A stretch of 64,000 bases of DNA from contig OX485803.1 in the NCBI GenBank assembly GCA_950295325.1, positions 39,449,554 through 39,513,553 of the forward strand. The letters run 5' to 3'. Below the pieces are notes generated by a model. The model saw only the letters and a list, made by a program, of their open reading frames with translations. It did not search any database and was not told where the DNA came from. This stretch comes from Polytrichum commune. Taxonomy: Eukaryota; Streptophyta; Polytrichopsida; Polytrichales; Polytrichaceae. The translations under genes and the position numbers were made by a program. This document shows, piece by piece, positions 25,275-37,759 of the stretch; position 1 is the first letter of the stretch, and every line of letters begins with the position of its first letter.

Positions 25275-27668
25275 TTCGGCAACATTTTATCTTACCCATG
25301 GACCACTTTAGAGACATGACACAATCAATATTGGCAATGAAGTTGGTTTACATTAGCACATGACTCCATATAGAATCTGCTAGTGATGTTGAGCATTTAC
25401 ACAACCTTTAACAACAAAAGAGTTTCCCCCTATAACACCAGATTGGGAAGTAGAGAATCCTAGATCAACACATTCCTGAACCCCGATTTCAAATTCTTTG
25501 GTTGTGATTCGCAGTTGCTAACCTACTCAAGCATTAATGCTCGAACCCATCTATGGGATGATTTCACAAGGTTGGAGGTGTCCACGCTAGCCTTAGTCAT
25601 CTACCTTACCATATTAAACAACAACCCCATCCATGGATATCAGCGTGTGCTCAACCCTTGAACGTCAATGGTAGATTTGTGAATTCAGATGACTTTAGAT
25701 GAAAGACTTTCAACCTTTAAGTATGTTTTTGCATTAGGGGAAATGTTTATATAGTTAGAAGTTATAATTTAACATTTTGACATACCAAAATATCGTGTAT
25801 GATGTTTTGATTACATGTATTCATAAACCATTCACATAAAGATGTCACCCATTTGATAAAATCATCTCATTGGGGTCAAACTTATGTATATGTAGATTTC
25901 AAATCTCAACACATTTCATGGGGGTAGTGGGAAAACTTGTCCTTTGCATGTTGTTGATGATTCTTAGAATAATTATTTAAGGGTCTTTGACCTCTATTTA
26001 GGTGTTGATTTTCAGGGCTATACAAAGCAATGAGCATGTTTGTCCTCCCCTTTTAAGATAAAATTGCCCTTCAAATGCGTAAGAAATTTTGAGATAGCAA
26101 AAAATGGAATCATGGTTGACAAAATGGTAGATTATTCTACATCATACTGCATAGAAGTGTATGTTGCATTCCTTCGCATATTTCACCACATTTGCACCCT
26201 AATGTCGACTTAATTCTTCAATTAAAACATGTTCTTCAAAGAACGAGCTAAGTTCAATGATGTATGTTCTCTAATACCAAATAATTTAAATAAAAAGCTT
26301 GATTTTCTTATTACCAAAGCCCAACCATAGATTCTTTGATGTTTAAGGCTTAAGCCTCAAAAGGGCAAAAAAGTCCGTGCACATTCTAAAATGTGTTATA
26401 AAAACGTGTTTCGAGGGTCTTTTGAGAATTGGTTGATGTTTAAGTGGAATCAGACCAAGGCCAATCCCAAATTACCACATGTTAAATTGTACAATCAAAT
26501 CCTCCAATAAAATTATGTATGAAAAAAATAGAGGTGTTGATTAGGATTCGTTATTCATCATTTGATACACGGGTAGATCACTTAGTGCATTATAAAAACG
26601 ACGTGCGGCATAATATAGAGAGGATTAAAATCATTTGAAATAGAAATTATAAAGGAATTCCAAATAATGAAGGGGCCATTAAAATGTAGACAATCCCATT
26701 ATAAGTAAGTTAGATGGATATAAAACGTGGGCCATTATTTTTTTGTAAAATTAATATAGGGGCTGAAGATAAGGATCCTAGAAGGTGTGTTTAGTATGGT
26801 ATGTAAATGGGTTTAGGACTCACGGGGATGCTTGCACCCTTCTTTGTTTCCATGCTTTCCCTCAACACTCATCAATTGCGTTAGGAAGTAGATTAGCTTT
26901 TATTACTTAAAAGGAATATAGAGTATAAAAAATTGTAGTGACTTGGACAATATAAGTAATGGAAGGGTGCAAACAAATGGGCCATTTTTTTAATTTAAGT
27001 AATTATAGGGAGGTTTTAATTCAACCCTTGAAGGTAAATAGCCCCAAAACAAAAAAAAACCCCCCAGCCGCACGTGGTGCACAAAAATGCCTTAGAGTGA
27101 TCTAACCGTGATTTGATTACATAGACTTAAAATTTTAAGAAAATCAATAGTTTTTGTCCTCGTCATTTACCAATAGCATTACATCAATATAATCACCAAG
27201 GATCCACATCACTCCAATGAAACTCAAATAAATTGAAATTTTACACTAGTGATGGATTTTCCCCTTAAATCGAGTTCACAAAAACTCATGATTTCGTAAA
27301 AAATGTTCAGTTATACTAAATATACGGGTTTATTGTCACCACAAAAGGAAGTTGTGAGGCCGCATCTAAAGATCACACCCCCTCCAATAAACAATTGCAT
27401 TACAAAGCAAGATAAGTAACACAAACAATCACAACAAACAAAGTGCATTTATGAAAGCATTTATTATACCAAATGTGGCCATGTACGTTCCACTTAGGCA
27501 ATGATCTCAAGTGTTTTGAGATGGTTGCTAATCGATTGCGATTGTGAATTTGAAAACTCTTATTTGTTGTAATAGTTCTCTTGGGGTGGTTGTAATTGGT
27601 TCATTTTTTGTAATTATTTTTTCAATTTGTGTCAAAAATAAATAAAATTAAACCTTCCTACAATATAA
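25275..27668. other. AT-rich stretch, nothing recognised
   Basis: There are no open frames of note, no TIR pair and no repeat that I could match elsewhere in the window. Scattered A and T runs are present, such as AAACAAAAAAAAAC near 27050. Confidence 0.4.
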
Positions 27669-28024
27669 TGCCCCAAGTTAGATCACATCTTCATTCAATT
27701 GGGCCCCACCCTTCCATGCCTCCTTCATTGCCCGGTCTTCCTGCCCGCACCTGCGTGGGAACTCTTCCTCGTTGGGAATCAATGTGACAATACCCGGTCA
27801 AAATTACAAATATTCAAGTTGACATCACTTTCATTCTCCCCAAGTTAATTGATGGAGTTCCTTCACATGCCAAAGAAGCTTAATTAATAGCTTAAGTGAT
27901 CCGGTATTATCACATTAGTTCCCAACTGGGAAGAGTTCCCATGCATGTGCGGGAATGCAGACAGTGAAGGAGGCATAGGAGGGGCGGGCCCCAGCCGAAT
28001 GACAATGTGATCCAACCCAAGGCC
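27669..28024. repeat. Long foldback (inverted repeat), arms about 115 bp
   Basis: The left arm (about 27669-27783) and the right arm (about 27905-28024) are reverse complements over nearly their whole length. Paired blocks include GGGCCCCACCC with GGGGCGGGCCCC, ATGCCTCCTTCA with TGAAGGAGGCAT, GGGAACTCTTCC with GGAAGAGTTCCC, and GTTAGATCACAT with ATGTGATCCAAC. A loop of about 120 bases separates the arms. It is a foldback transposon or MITE; if transcribed it would form a long hairpin. Confidence 0.85.
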
Positions 28025-28523
28025 AATAGAATGGGTGAAGGTCAAAGTATTGAATCGTATTCTTATTTTGTATCACCGAGTCATTATTACATAGTAATGA
28101 TCGTTACCATGTTTTGGGGGTCATGAGTCTTTGTCTCTTTGTCATTCTTTGTTGTTGCCATGTGATTTAACTTTGAGCTTTCTTTTAATACCTATCATCA
28201 ACATCTTATGAAGGCTTCCAATTAATGCCCTACTCACCGTATAATGATTTAAAAAAAAATAAGACCTAGTATTTTGATAATACACACATTAACAAATTTG
28301 AGGATAAAATACATTAATGTGCATGGAAAGCTTGTGGTAGTCTTCCATTTAGTGTACTTGTGAGATTCACATAAATCACTATCATGTGAACACCACTTCG
28401 CAAAAAGTCATTCTACTTTATGCTTTTGATTGCATATTGGTTTTTTAAGTTGTTCAATAGATACATGTTTTTTTTAACAGAGGCGTCATGCAAGGTTTAA
28501 AATACAACATGCACATCTGATTA

Positions 28524-29050
28524 GGGCCGGCTTACACAATGATCAACGACCATGACCACATGTTTCCAGAATCTCTCATTGGTTGAGAGATGAGTGGCAG
28601 TCCCACTTTGTTTTTCATAATGTCACTTGAAATAAAACTGACCACAAACGGGTACACCAGAAAATGAATGAGAAAATGACATGACATCCTAAATGTCCAT
28701 AAATGAATATTACTTGGTGCTTACCCCAAATTTTGTACTGAGAGAATTGAGGTACGGTGTCTTAAGGGCAACCATATCAAAGAAATTTTATATCTTTAGC
28801 AACACATGATTATGTAATATTATGAGGTTTATTTTTGGTTTATTTTGTAATTATTAATAACATATCTTTTCGTTTTCAATAAAGCCACTTTGTCCAAGTC
28901 CAAGTCCGTGCTACACTATGACATGTGACCAAAGATCTCAAAATGTGATGTGGGTTTCTCTTAGTCATGGTCTTTGAACCGCTAACCATGACCACGATAA
29001 TCGTATCTTAAATTTTCTCACTGTCATTGGTCGTGTGTGTAAAACGACCC
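28524..29050. mobile_element. Tourist/Harbinger-like MITE, 527 bp, TTA duplication
   Basis: Ends are GGGCCGGCTTACACAATGAT (left) and, reversed, GGGTCGTTTTACACACACGA (right). TTA flanks both sides (28521-28523 and 29051-29053). CATGACCAC recurs near both ends in inverted orientation. TIRs starting GGG with a 3-bp TTA duplication are typical of PIF/Harbinger. No transposase is encoded. Confidence 0.75.
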
Positions 29051-30510
29051 TTATACATGAATGAATAACGAGCTAGCTTCCACCTCTGAGAAAAATCAAA
29101 TCACCTTCTAAAAATATTATTAATGAAATTATCAAAAATGGTCTTTGGCATGGAAAATCAAACAAATTGTTTTGGGTATTGTCATGAGAGTTTGGGAGCT
29201 CGTTTAATAAGATGCCCATTCATATATGGAATATCCCAAAGACACATAAGAAAGAAAACAAAATTAGCAAGTTCACTAGGGTTAGCTTTGGTTCGTATTA
29301 ATGAGATTCATCCAAGGACTTGCAATGAGCACCAAGTGAATCCAAATGGCAAAAAAAATCACAATAGCAATAATAAAAGCATTTCCAACAAGTGGATAGT
29401 CGCAAGAGTGCTTTGACCTATTATTACCATGCACACATGGCTAGTTCTAGTTGGTGCGCTAACCAAGGCCAAGCTTTGGCTCATTTGAGAGATCACCTGA
29501 AATCAATAATCACTTGCAAAGGGATTCCACTAACACTTCCGAATCACATCACGCATGTGGATGATTTCTACTGGCTGCCAAACTTTGACCCATTACATAG
29601 ACCAACACTAGGTCTCTTCCCAAGGGCCATAGTTAACAACTATTGTATCTTTAATTGGATGTCCATGTTACACCATTGCTATTCTCATGTGGATGTTATG
29701 GGCTATGTTCATGCCACTCTAATTCTTCTTCTTTTATGATCCAATTCATACTTCAATTAGGATGCGTATCTAGGTGCAAAGGACACATTCTCTTCTCTTG
29801 GGACTCAAATACATGTTCATGACATTTGTGTAACCACATCGTGTCCAAATATTGTAGGTTACAATACAATTTGTCGTGAACATAACAAAATATTTATTTT
29901 GTCATGCTCTTATTCATCAAGCTTCTTAATTACTAAATAGGGGCCATCTCCGACATGAGACAATAATACATGTCTTATAGTCCTGCTCAGTAAACACGTC
30001 TTGGATTTATACATGAGCTCGCGACTATGATCAAGGTGAAATCTCCCTCATTCACACCATTTCTCAAGGTTGTTGTCATCCAACTCTCAAGCTTATCTTA
30101 GATTTTTAATTTTTTCAATAATTCATCACTTTGATAAAAGCAAAAAAAAAGAGGAGAAATCAAGAAACATGGACAAATATGAATACTCTATCCCTAAGAT
30201 CAAATGACATCGGTAATAAGATCATTTTTTGAAAGAATCTTATACAAATATGCCTAGGTTTTTTTCTTTCTAATATTGTGGTTTTTCTTTATTTGAGATA
30301 TTTAGTGACGAGTAACATAATTCTTTTTGTTTTTTCTGAAAGACATGAGACGCTTGACCACCTGGCTAGTTTATTCCGTCAAGTTGAGAGGCAATTTAAT
30401 GGCCGAAAATCAATCCGCCAACCATCCCATTCAGTTTGGGTACTTCTCTACTATCATATGGTAGTTTAGGGTTATCTTGGACCTAGAGAAGTAACATAGT
30501 AAAGATAGCT
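29051..30510. other. Stretch with two overlapping unrecognised frames
   Basis: Plus-strand frames at 29123-29416 (97 residues) and 29392-29739 (115 residues, containing LPNHITHVDDFYWLPNFDP) overlap in different phases and could be parts of one decayed coding sequence. I recognise no family. A copy of short repeat R5 lies at about 30435-30485. Nothing else is seen. Confidence 0.3.
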
Positions 30511-31357
30511 TACAATACACTAGATATGATATTTATTGTTTGATTACATTTAGGGCGGGTTTAGACTTGGAGTCAAGGCTCAAAAATGGGTTGGGGTGAA
30601 GGAAATCCACTCTTCTCATAAGTAGAGAGGCTGGGACTCGCCTCTTCAAGTTTACACCATGAGTTGGGGCCAATTAACAAATAAATTATTTTATTCATCA
30701 TGACAATGGCCTCAAGCCTTGGAAAAGATAGCTCCCAACCTTGTGGACTCTTTCCCTCTAGTTGAGGCCATTGTCAAAGCTTTTATTTGCTTGTAGTAGT
30801 TTATTCTTTGAGCATTGAATAGGAGGGGAGAAATTCTAAATTTATTATACTTTAATCATTATCCATAGAATAGTTCATGAGTACGTTGGAACCTCTCATA
30901 ACCCTCTCATAATTGCAGCCTCCAAATGGCCCCAACCCCACCTAAATAGGTTTACACATGAAAGCAATGAATGGAGTTAGGTTACTTTCTTATTAATGGC
31001 CTTGGGGACCCATTTGCATGCCACATGGGACATATTGGCCTTCGTTCACAATGGCCTTGGCCCCAAGTCTAAACATGTCCTTAGTGTTGTTACTACCCCA
31101 TCTTGCTTAACACTCATTTTTAATTTTTTGATAATTAATGCTAGACATAAATGCACCGCCACCTTCCCTACTGCCACCTCCCTTCTCCTTTTATCATTGT
31201 TATTTATTTATTTTTCCATCTCCTTACTAACACTAAATTCATGCATGTAACTTCCACATATTACCATAGTTGATATTTAGTGTTTGAATTTACATTTAAT
31301 GTTACTTACTTTCATAGCGTTAGTGATATTTAGTGTATGTGTTCGTATTTAGTGTAG
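30511..31357. mobile_element. CTACACTA-end MITE, family A' (interrupted)
   Basis: The left part reads ACACTAGATATGATATTTAT, then GTTTGATTACATTTA. The right part (31081-31357) matches 42745-43015: TTGTTAC(T/C)ACCC, CATGTAACTTCCACATATTA, CCATAGTTGAT(A/G)TTTAGTG, and the end ATTTAGTGTAG. A Tourist-like element splits it at a TTA. Confidence 0.75.
30553..31080. mobile_element. Tourist/Harbinger-like MITE, 528 bp, TTA duplication
   Basis: The left end is GGGCGGGTTTAGACTTGG and the right end, reversed, is GGACATGTTTAGACTTGG. TTA is duplicated at 30550-30552 and 31081-31083. Its insertion point is defined by the intact relative of the host MITE at 42717-43040. Internal text (CATTGTCA, GGCCTCAAG, GGGGCCAAT) is partly palindromic. 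No coding capacity. Confidence 0.8.
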
Positions 31358-31779
31358 TGAGTCGAAGCTTCTTGTAGTATGCTCACATGAAAGTTCACAT
31401 TGAAATAGATAAGAGCCACGTGGAGGCCACCAACTTACCTCCAAGTTCTCAATATTGAGTACGTCCGTGGATTGGTACTACCATGTTCGTCACTAAATAA
31501 TTATGTTTCCAAGTGGTGTGCAATGTATGAGTCATCATGGTGATGAGCATTTAGAAATTGTCATATGGAGCGAAAAGTATTGGATTGTTCCAATATTGGA
31601 GTGACAAAGAAGATAGGCCTCGACGGGCATGGGAATGTTCTCAATGTTCATCGCACCATTCAATTCACAAGTTCAAACTCCGATCTCGTTTCCCAATACC
31701 CATCTTGGGAAGCGTGGTGAAAAAACATGCACCTTATAGGTTTATTGTTGATTCCTCCTTGTTCAACCTCACCAACTCA

Positions 31780-32200
31780 CACCGTTTATGGTATTTAGTG
31801 TCACACACACTATTTGCACACAAGGCCTAAATTGATGCCTATTGGTCTCAAAGTGTCACACCCGCTGATTGCCAATATTAGTCAACATATGTAACTCTGT
31901 CAAATGAAGTTTGTATTTACCATGTGACATTTAACGTGGCACATTGGAATACTTGAGATGATAGTTTTGCATTTTAACATGCAAGGGGAAGATGTTATTA
32001 CACATATTGATGCCAAGTGTCATGTATTTGTAGTTCAGTATGCAAGAAGAAGACACTCTCAAGCATACTAATGTACAGTGTCATTTATGTACACTTTAGT
32101 CAAATGGTGGACCATCGTGTAACACAACATACACCTCGTAACACTATTGGACACACTCGTACCGAGATATTACGGCCACTTCACACACTCGACGAAGGGC
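31780..32200. repeat. Dispersed repeat R3, copy 2 (inverted)
   Basis: This resembles 22925-23635 and 45610-46085 read in reverse. Shared items are GATGCCAAGTGTCATGTA, a TACACTTTAGTCA-like word (compare TGACTAAAGTGTACA near 23142), and GTAACACTATTG. Ends are not defined. Confidence 0.45.
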
Positions 32201-32321
32201 TTGTGGCCATATCACTTCGAGCACTCTCATTGGTGGACGAAAGCACTTCATGCTCTTTATTGTGGTTCTCTACTAGTCTATAGCAAATCATCGCCCTAGT
32301 GGATGAATCCATACCATAGTA

Positions 32322-33078
32322 CAGTCTACCCTCTATAAATGTTAACCATCGGGAGTGGATCAAAGTTAACATTTATAGAGGTGTTAACAATTAACAATTA
32401 TAAAATTAATTTTTTGAGCAATGTACAAATCTTAACATTTATAAATATAAGCAATTGTGAAGAGTCCTTGTAAGAGAATACCATTCATAAAATTGCAAAC
32501 CCAATCAAAACTTTGTTCAATATCAAGTTTACAAATTACGGGTGAAGTATGAATCAATGGTTCTTTGGTGAGATTCATCTGCTTACACAACTTGCAAATA
32601 TTTCTCAATCTGCACCAACAAACCCACATACTTGGACACATCACATGAACGTGATTCCATGTACCTTCTAATGGTACCAAAACTAGATTGCAAGTCACTA
32701 TAAGATGGAATGGGTTCCACCTCACACTCCTCTCCCTCACAATCATCATCTGAGACATTAGAAGTCCCACCAATAGAGCCTAAAACATCCCATACGTCCT
32801 CTTCGGTGACCTCATATGGATTGTTCAAATCAAAGTCTAATTCGTATTGCACATACTCTTGTGCCTCCATTCTTGGATGTGTAGTTTTTATCATCCATAT
32901 TATGGTTGTATTTCATTCGTTAACATTTATAGAGTCAAATTTACAAAGAAGGGAGTACCATTTTGTTAACAGTTAACACGTTTAACATTTATAGTGTGCA
33001 ATATGTGGGGAGTAGAAGAAAGTTAACATTTAGAGAGGGTTAACACTTATAGGTGTAACATTTATAGAGGGTGGACTG
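32322..33078 (-). mobile_element. Pogo-like DNA element, 757 bp, TA target duplication
   Basis: The left TIR is CAGTCTACCCTCTATAAATG and the right TIR, reversed, is CAGTCCACCCTCTATAAATG. TA flanks both ends (32320-32321 and 33079-33080). Subterminal copies of TTAACATTTATAGAG occur in both halves (for example near 32368, 32922 and 33023) and could be transposase-binding sites. The internal minus-strand fragment below is the only coding remnant. Confidence 0.88.
32432..32894 (-). pseudogene. C-terminal remnant of a pogo/Tigger transposase
   Basis: The open frame 32894-32583 reads YELDFDLNNPYEVTEEDVWD, an acidic run SDDDCEGEECEVE, then FGTIRRYMESRSCDVSKYVG and LLVQIEKYL. After a stop it continues with ADESHQRTIDSYFTRNL. 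An acidic linker, a helical segment and a terminal (S/T)IDSYF motif are what the tails of plant pogo/Tigger transposases look like. The helix-turn-helix and DDE regions are missing, so no active enzyme is possible. Confidence 0.6.
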
Positions 33079-33080
33079 TA

Positions 33081-36000
33081 CACCAACTTGGGTGAGTCGG
33101 GAGTGAGCTTTTGAGTGGTGTTTATGAAGACGCAAAGGGCCCTTCAAAAAGGCGCCGAGTGAGAAAGAAGGGTTTAACTAAGGTAAGGTAGGCTTGAAAG
33201 GTGGGACATCGATCGGGGATAGGCTCGAAGGAGGAGGTGGCATGCATCGTGAGTGGGGGGTCTACATTATAACTTCACCCGAGGGAGGGCATCATGGTCG
33301 GGAACTCCAACAAAACAAAGGTGCATTTAAAATGCGCTTTGGAAACCGTAAACTACACAAATCGTCCAATTAGTGTGCCCACGGATATACATGTAAACTG
33401 CTCTCGAAAAGCAAAGTGGTCGAAAAATATCTTTGGAAGCATTCTTGAAAGTATCTTCCTCAAATCGTGCATGTGGCACTTGCAATAAGTAGTGACCTAT
33501 CTTTAGTTCTAAATTATAGAGTGGCCTCTTGAAGATTAACACGGGTTACAATGGTACATACTAAGTGATGTGATAAGTTGGGAGCGAATATACCATAAGT
33601 TGCACTATAAGGATCACAAGTTGTTGCCATTGGTTATCCGTTGCTCTACAAGGTACATGTAGGCATCCAAATTGCTGGTGCATTAGATTTGGACATGTAA
33701 TTTATACGTTATAAAACCAATGGCAACAACATGTGATGCTTGTAGTGTTGTTTGCATAGTAGGCAACCCCTAACCAACTAGGAGTTTGTAGTGTTTACGC
33801 AACCTCATCCATTTGGAAGGTAAAAACACAATGACATATTAGATAGTCTAGAATCAACTGTTTCAAGAAGATCCGATCCAGTAGATAGCATCATAGACCC
33901 CAAAATTCGTCAAATGGGATTCAATTAGAATTGGTTATTAGCCCGGGACCTCTTGTTACGAGAGCCTCTTCATCCACAATGGACGTGTTTTAACATAGAC
34001 CCACGAATCCCTCCTCCAAGCCCTAAGAAGAGACCATAAAGTGATGGCATATGACTTGATTGGCATCTCAATCATTGTCTTCGAGCATTTTGGTTCGAGC
34101 TTTATCTACCTAAGGTATGCAACTCATTGTGGGCACTTCCAACTCCAAGGACAATTCGGCTACTCTTGTCGTATCCAAAATAGCAATTTCAAAGCATAAA
34201 AAATTGGCATCTCTCTTTATATGAACACGTAGGCCCTTTCAATTCTCTTGAATTGAGCTTCTCACCAAAAGTTCAAACAACGTAGACCTGTACAGATTCA
34301 ATGCTCTCAACATATGTATTTAGCAAGAAACAACTGATTCAAAATTGTTATGATTGAGACGAAGTGAAACATGTGACAGATGTGTTTTGGAAGCACACAT
34401 ATGGAGCACCTAAAGTTGACCTTTTAAGCAAAGAGTCCATTATGATGAACGTGTGTGTTTTGCATATTCTATCTAATCAACTCATGTATGTTGTCTTTAG
34501 TCATAGAATATAATGTTAAATAAGGAGGGTCAACCTCCTTACAGTACACAATTGATGGACTACATAACCAATGAGAGGAGAGTGGATGACGAGCTGCGGA
34601 AACAACAAGTCCTCCACCTACTCTTGTTGGTGATTTGGACAAAACTAATAAATTTGTGAACAAGTTTTGGAATTAGGATGATATCGCATCCCACAGGTCA
34701 AAAGACTGTGACAAATTCTCATAATCTTTATGCTCTTGGATGAGCGATTGTAATCCATTCTTTTTGGGCCATAGCCTAGCCTAAGTGGCCAATTCTCAAC
34801 TTTTGGTGGCTTTCATTCATCATTTGATAGTTGGAATCTCATTCATAATAGGATTAGAAGGCTATTGCCTGTAACCATCTTCTCCTTCCTCTTGACTCAA
34901 TAAGGAGAAGGTTGGCCAAGGCAAAAAGAGGCTATTTTCACAAGTAGAATAAGGCATAGTCTCAACATAGTACAACACTAGATTTTTATGTGAATGCCGA
35001 AGCTTGGTGATTGGGTTTGGGTGTGTAAGCATTGGGTGAATCCTGAGTGAGATGCTTGATGATAGGAAGCTAGTATGACAAGAGCCAAGTGATTTGGACT
35101 ATGGAAATTCTCGGATACTCTAACATTGAGAAGAACTACACAATAATGATGACCAATAACATGGATGCCTTTAAGTGAAAGTTCAATAGTTGTGGTTTGT
35201 ATTATAAAGTGAATGAAAGATCTTGTGTAACAATATTGGCCATAAACATGACTTTGAGTGAGTGGAACATTTCAAGTTTGAGAAATATGATTAAAGTTCA
35301 CGAGGACTGAAGTTGAACCTGTAGGAATAAATTATGGGTGATACTCTAATGAAGAGGTAAGTTGGACGGAAGCTTGTTAGCCATGATTGTTGTTTTGAGT
35401 AAGTCAGATGTTTAGAGTATCAGCAAGTAGATGAGAAATAATTAGAGTTAAAGTTGAGTGGACATGAATAAATCCTTGGCAATACGCCAGAAGAGTTGTG
35501 AGATTGAACAAGGATTATTCAAAGATAATGTCAATTGAGAGAGAGAGATTTTGATTATTGTTGTGTATTAGAGAGTAGTCACGAGTAAAACAATATGGGA
35601 GTCACTTGCATTGGAGCAAAATAAGCATATGTTTAAAGCTTGTGCAAATTGAAGAAAACATGGCGATAGATGGAGAGTGAAGAGGTAGGAATGCATACCC
35701 TAAGAGCCTAAGTACTTTGGGACAGAGGGTTCATGGCAATAAGCCCGAGTTGATTACACCTAGCATGCTAAGAAAGTAAGGTCTAATTCGTATAGGGAGA
35801 GCAATAGCCTCGAAGAATGCGTGAGGGGTGAAGGGGTCACTTGAAGATGGAGAATTAAAAAAAATTAATGAAAGAGCAATACCCTTTTGAAGACTAAATA
35901 ATGGCTAGACCAATGATGAGTCGAGTGGAACTTAATTCGTACAGAGGGATGGAAGGCAAATAACCAAAGTAGAAGTGAATATACTCAAAGAGGTTTGGAA

Positions 36001-37490
36001 TGGGCATAATTATTATTATTGGACATTGATAGGATAGGCCATAGCGAAGACATAGGCCGAGAGATGGAAGTTAGCTAGGTGAGTGAAAAAATGTTACTAG
36101 AGGGTAAGAACATTACTAGGATATAGTCTAGTAGGGCTACTGTACCTTGTTAAAATAGGTTATGAATTCATATGGAGAGAGGACAAGGGATAAAGTTGTT
36201 TTGGGCAAGCTATAGGCTACCAAGGACACTACCTTGAGAGAGGAAAAATCTTACCTCACTAAGGTAAATTTGTGACCAATGAAAATTGTTTGATTAACTA
36301 AAATTGGGCTAAATCATATGAACAAAGGATATAACTTATGTTGTTGATGCGTTGTTATTCTATTAGCCCGTGTGGGTGGTTCTTGAGATCAGTTGCCAAG
36401 TCCGCCGGAAGATGAAGGTGATGATTACAGTTATGGAGAGTTGCATGTTGGTTGCAAGTTGATTATGAGAACTTAACTTTGAGATTTTCAAAAGCATATT
36501 TCATGGCAATTAAAGACTATGCAATAACTCAAAAGATATTACCCTGGACATTGTGTTGACTATGAGCCACTGATTACTTGCCAAGCTTTGGAGCTTCATA
36601 ATTGACATAAAGGATCATGTAATTACAGTGACAGGAGTCCACACATGTAGGAAAAAACCACACACGACTGAGAAGGCATCAATGAATCATAAGAGTGTGA
36701 ACTAAGCTTTATTTAGAGGGAACGAAGGAGTTAAAAACATAGATTATTGCTAAAAACCTTAATCCAATTGACGTTGATCCTTATAAACAATAGATTAGTC
36801 TTCCCCGAGACCTTGTATCTCGAGTTGTTTTCCTTGAGTTAGTTTAAGTGATAGCAAAAACCTAACTACACGTATCCTCTCAATTGTTGATTGTAGGATT
36901 TGCTCAAGCACTTGTATTTCTATCTTCCCCCATCTATTAAATTTATTAATGAAATTTGTGCGTAAAGATCCAAGCACCAACTTGCATATGTTTCATGGGA
37001 CAAGTAGGACATGACAACCTTCTAAACAATGTAATGTTCTAGTCGTTTTCACCATTTGATACATATACGAAACCCAATGACTTTACTTGTTTTTACTGTG
37101 GCATGTCTCCTCTCTTTCTTAGAGAATAATATTCACATCATTCCAAATATATTCATGACACTGAAAACTTTCAGCATGAATTTGAAGTGATCTACGAACA
37201 CTATGTGCATCTCCATGAATCGACTACAATATTCTGCATAGGTTTAACCAAAATGGAACTTAAAGAGAGTGCACTTCATAATGTTATGGATAAGTTCTCT
37301 TCCATCAGACGGTTTTGTGATCTACTACAATAATAGAATTCCAATTCCATATTCATAGATCTCAAACTTGTCAAGTGAAAAGGTAACCAACCATACAGAA
37401 CCACGATTCCCGTAGTGGTTGTGAAGGAGAAGAGAAGAAACGCTGACCATGTGATCAGCGTGATTGGAATGTCCGTTCGACCCACCCTTG
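33081..37490. other. Long stretch without recognised genes or element ends
   Basis: I could not match this to other parts of the window or to a protein family. From about 34980 to 36760 the plus strand is unusually rich in A and G (words such as GAGTGAG, GAAGATGG, AAGTTGAG) with stops in all frames, as in the decayed gag or 5' region of a retroelement, but no LTR, primer-binding site or protein motif supports that. Open frames at 34469-34663 and 36795-36980 have no motif. Confidence 0.3.
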
Positions 37491-37759
37491 GCATTAAACC
37501 CTCAGGGCATAATACCAGTGGTGTAGGACTATTAACCCCTCTCGGGGTGGGTACTATAGTGACACACTATACTAGTTCCTAGCTAGCCACTAGTGCCTTG
37601 AGGATACCGGACATGGAATCCCCCCAAAGGGCTTTGAGGTACCCATACAACAAGGTCCACGGACCCCCCACCATAGTTGGGTGGACTAAGGTGGTGAGTA
37701 CCACGCCAACATGGGGAATAAAACCCACAACCCACTCATTGGGGGCCATGAGTCCTAAC

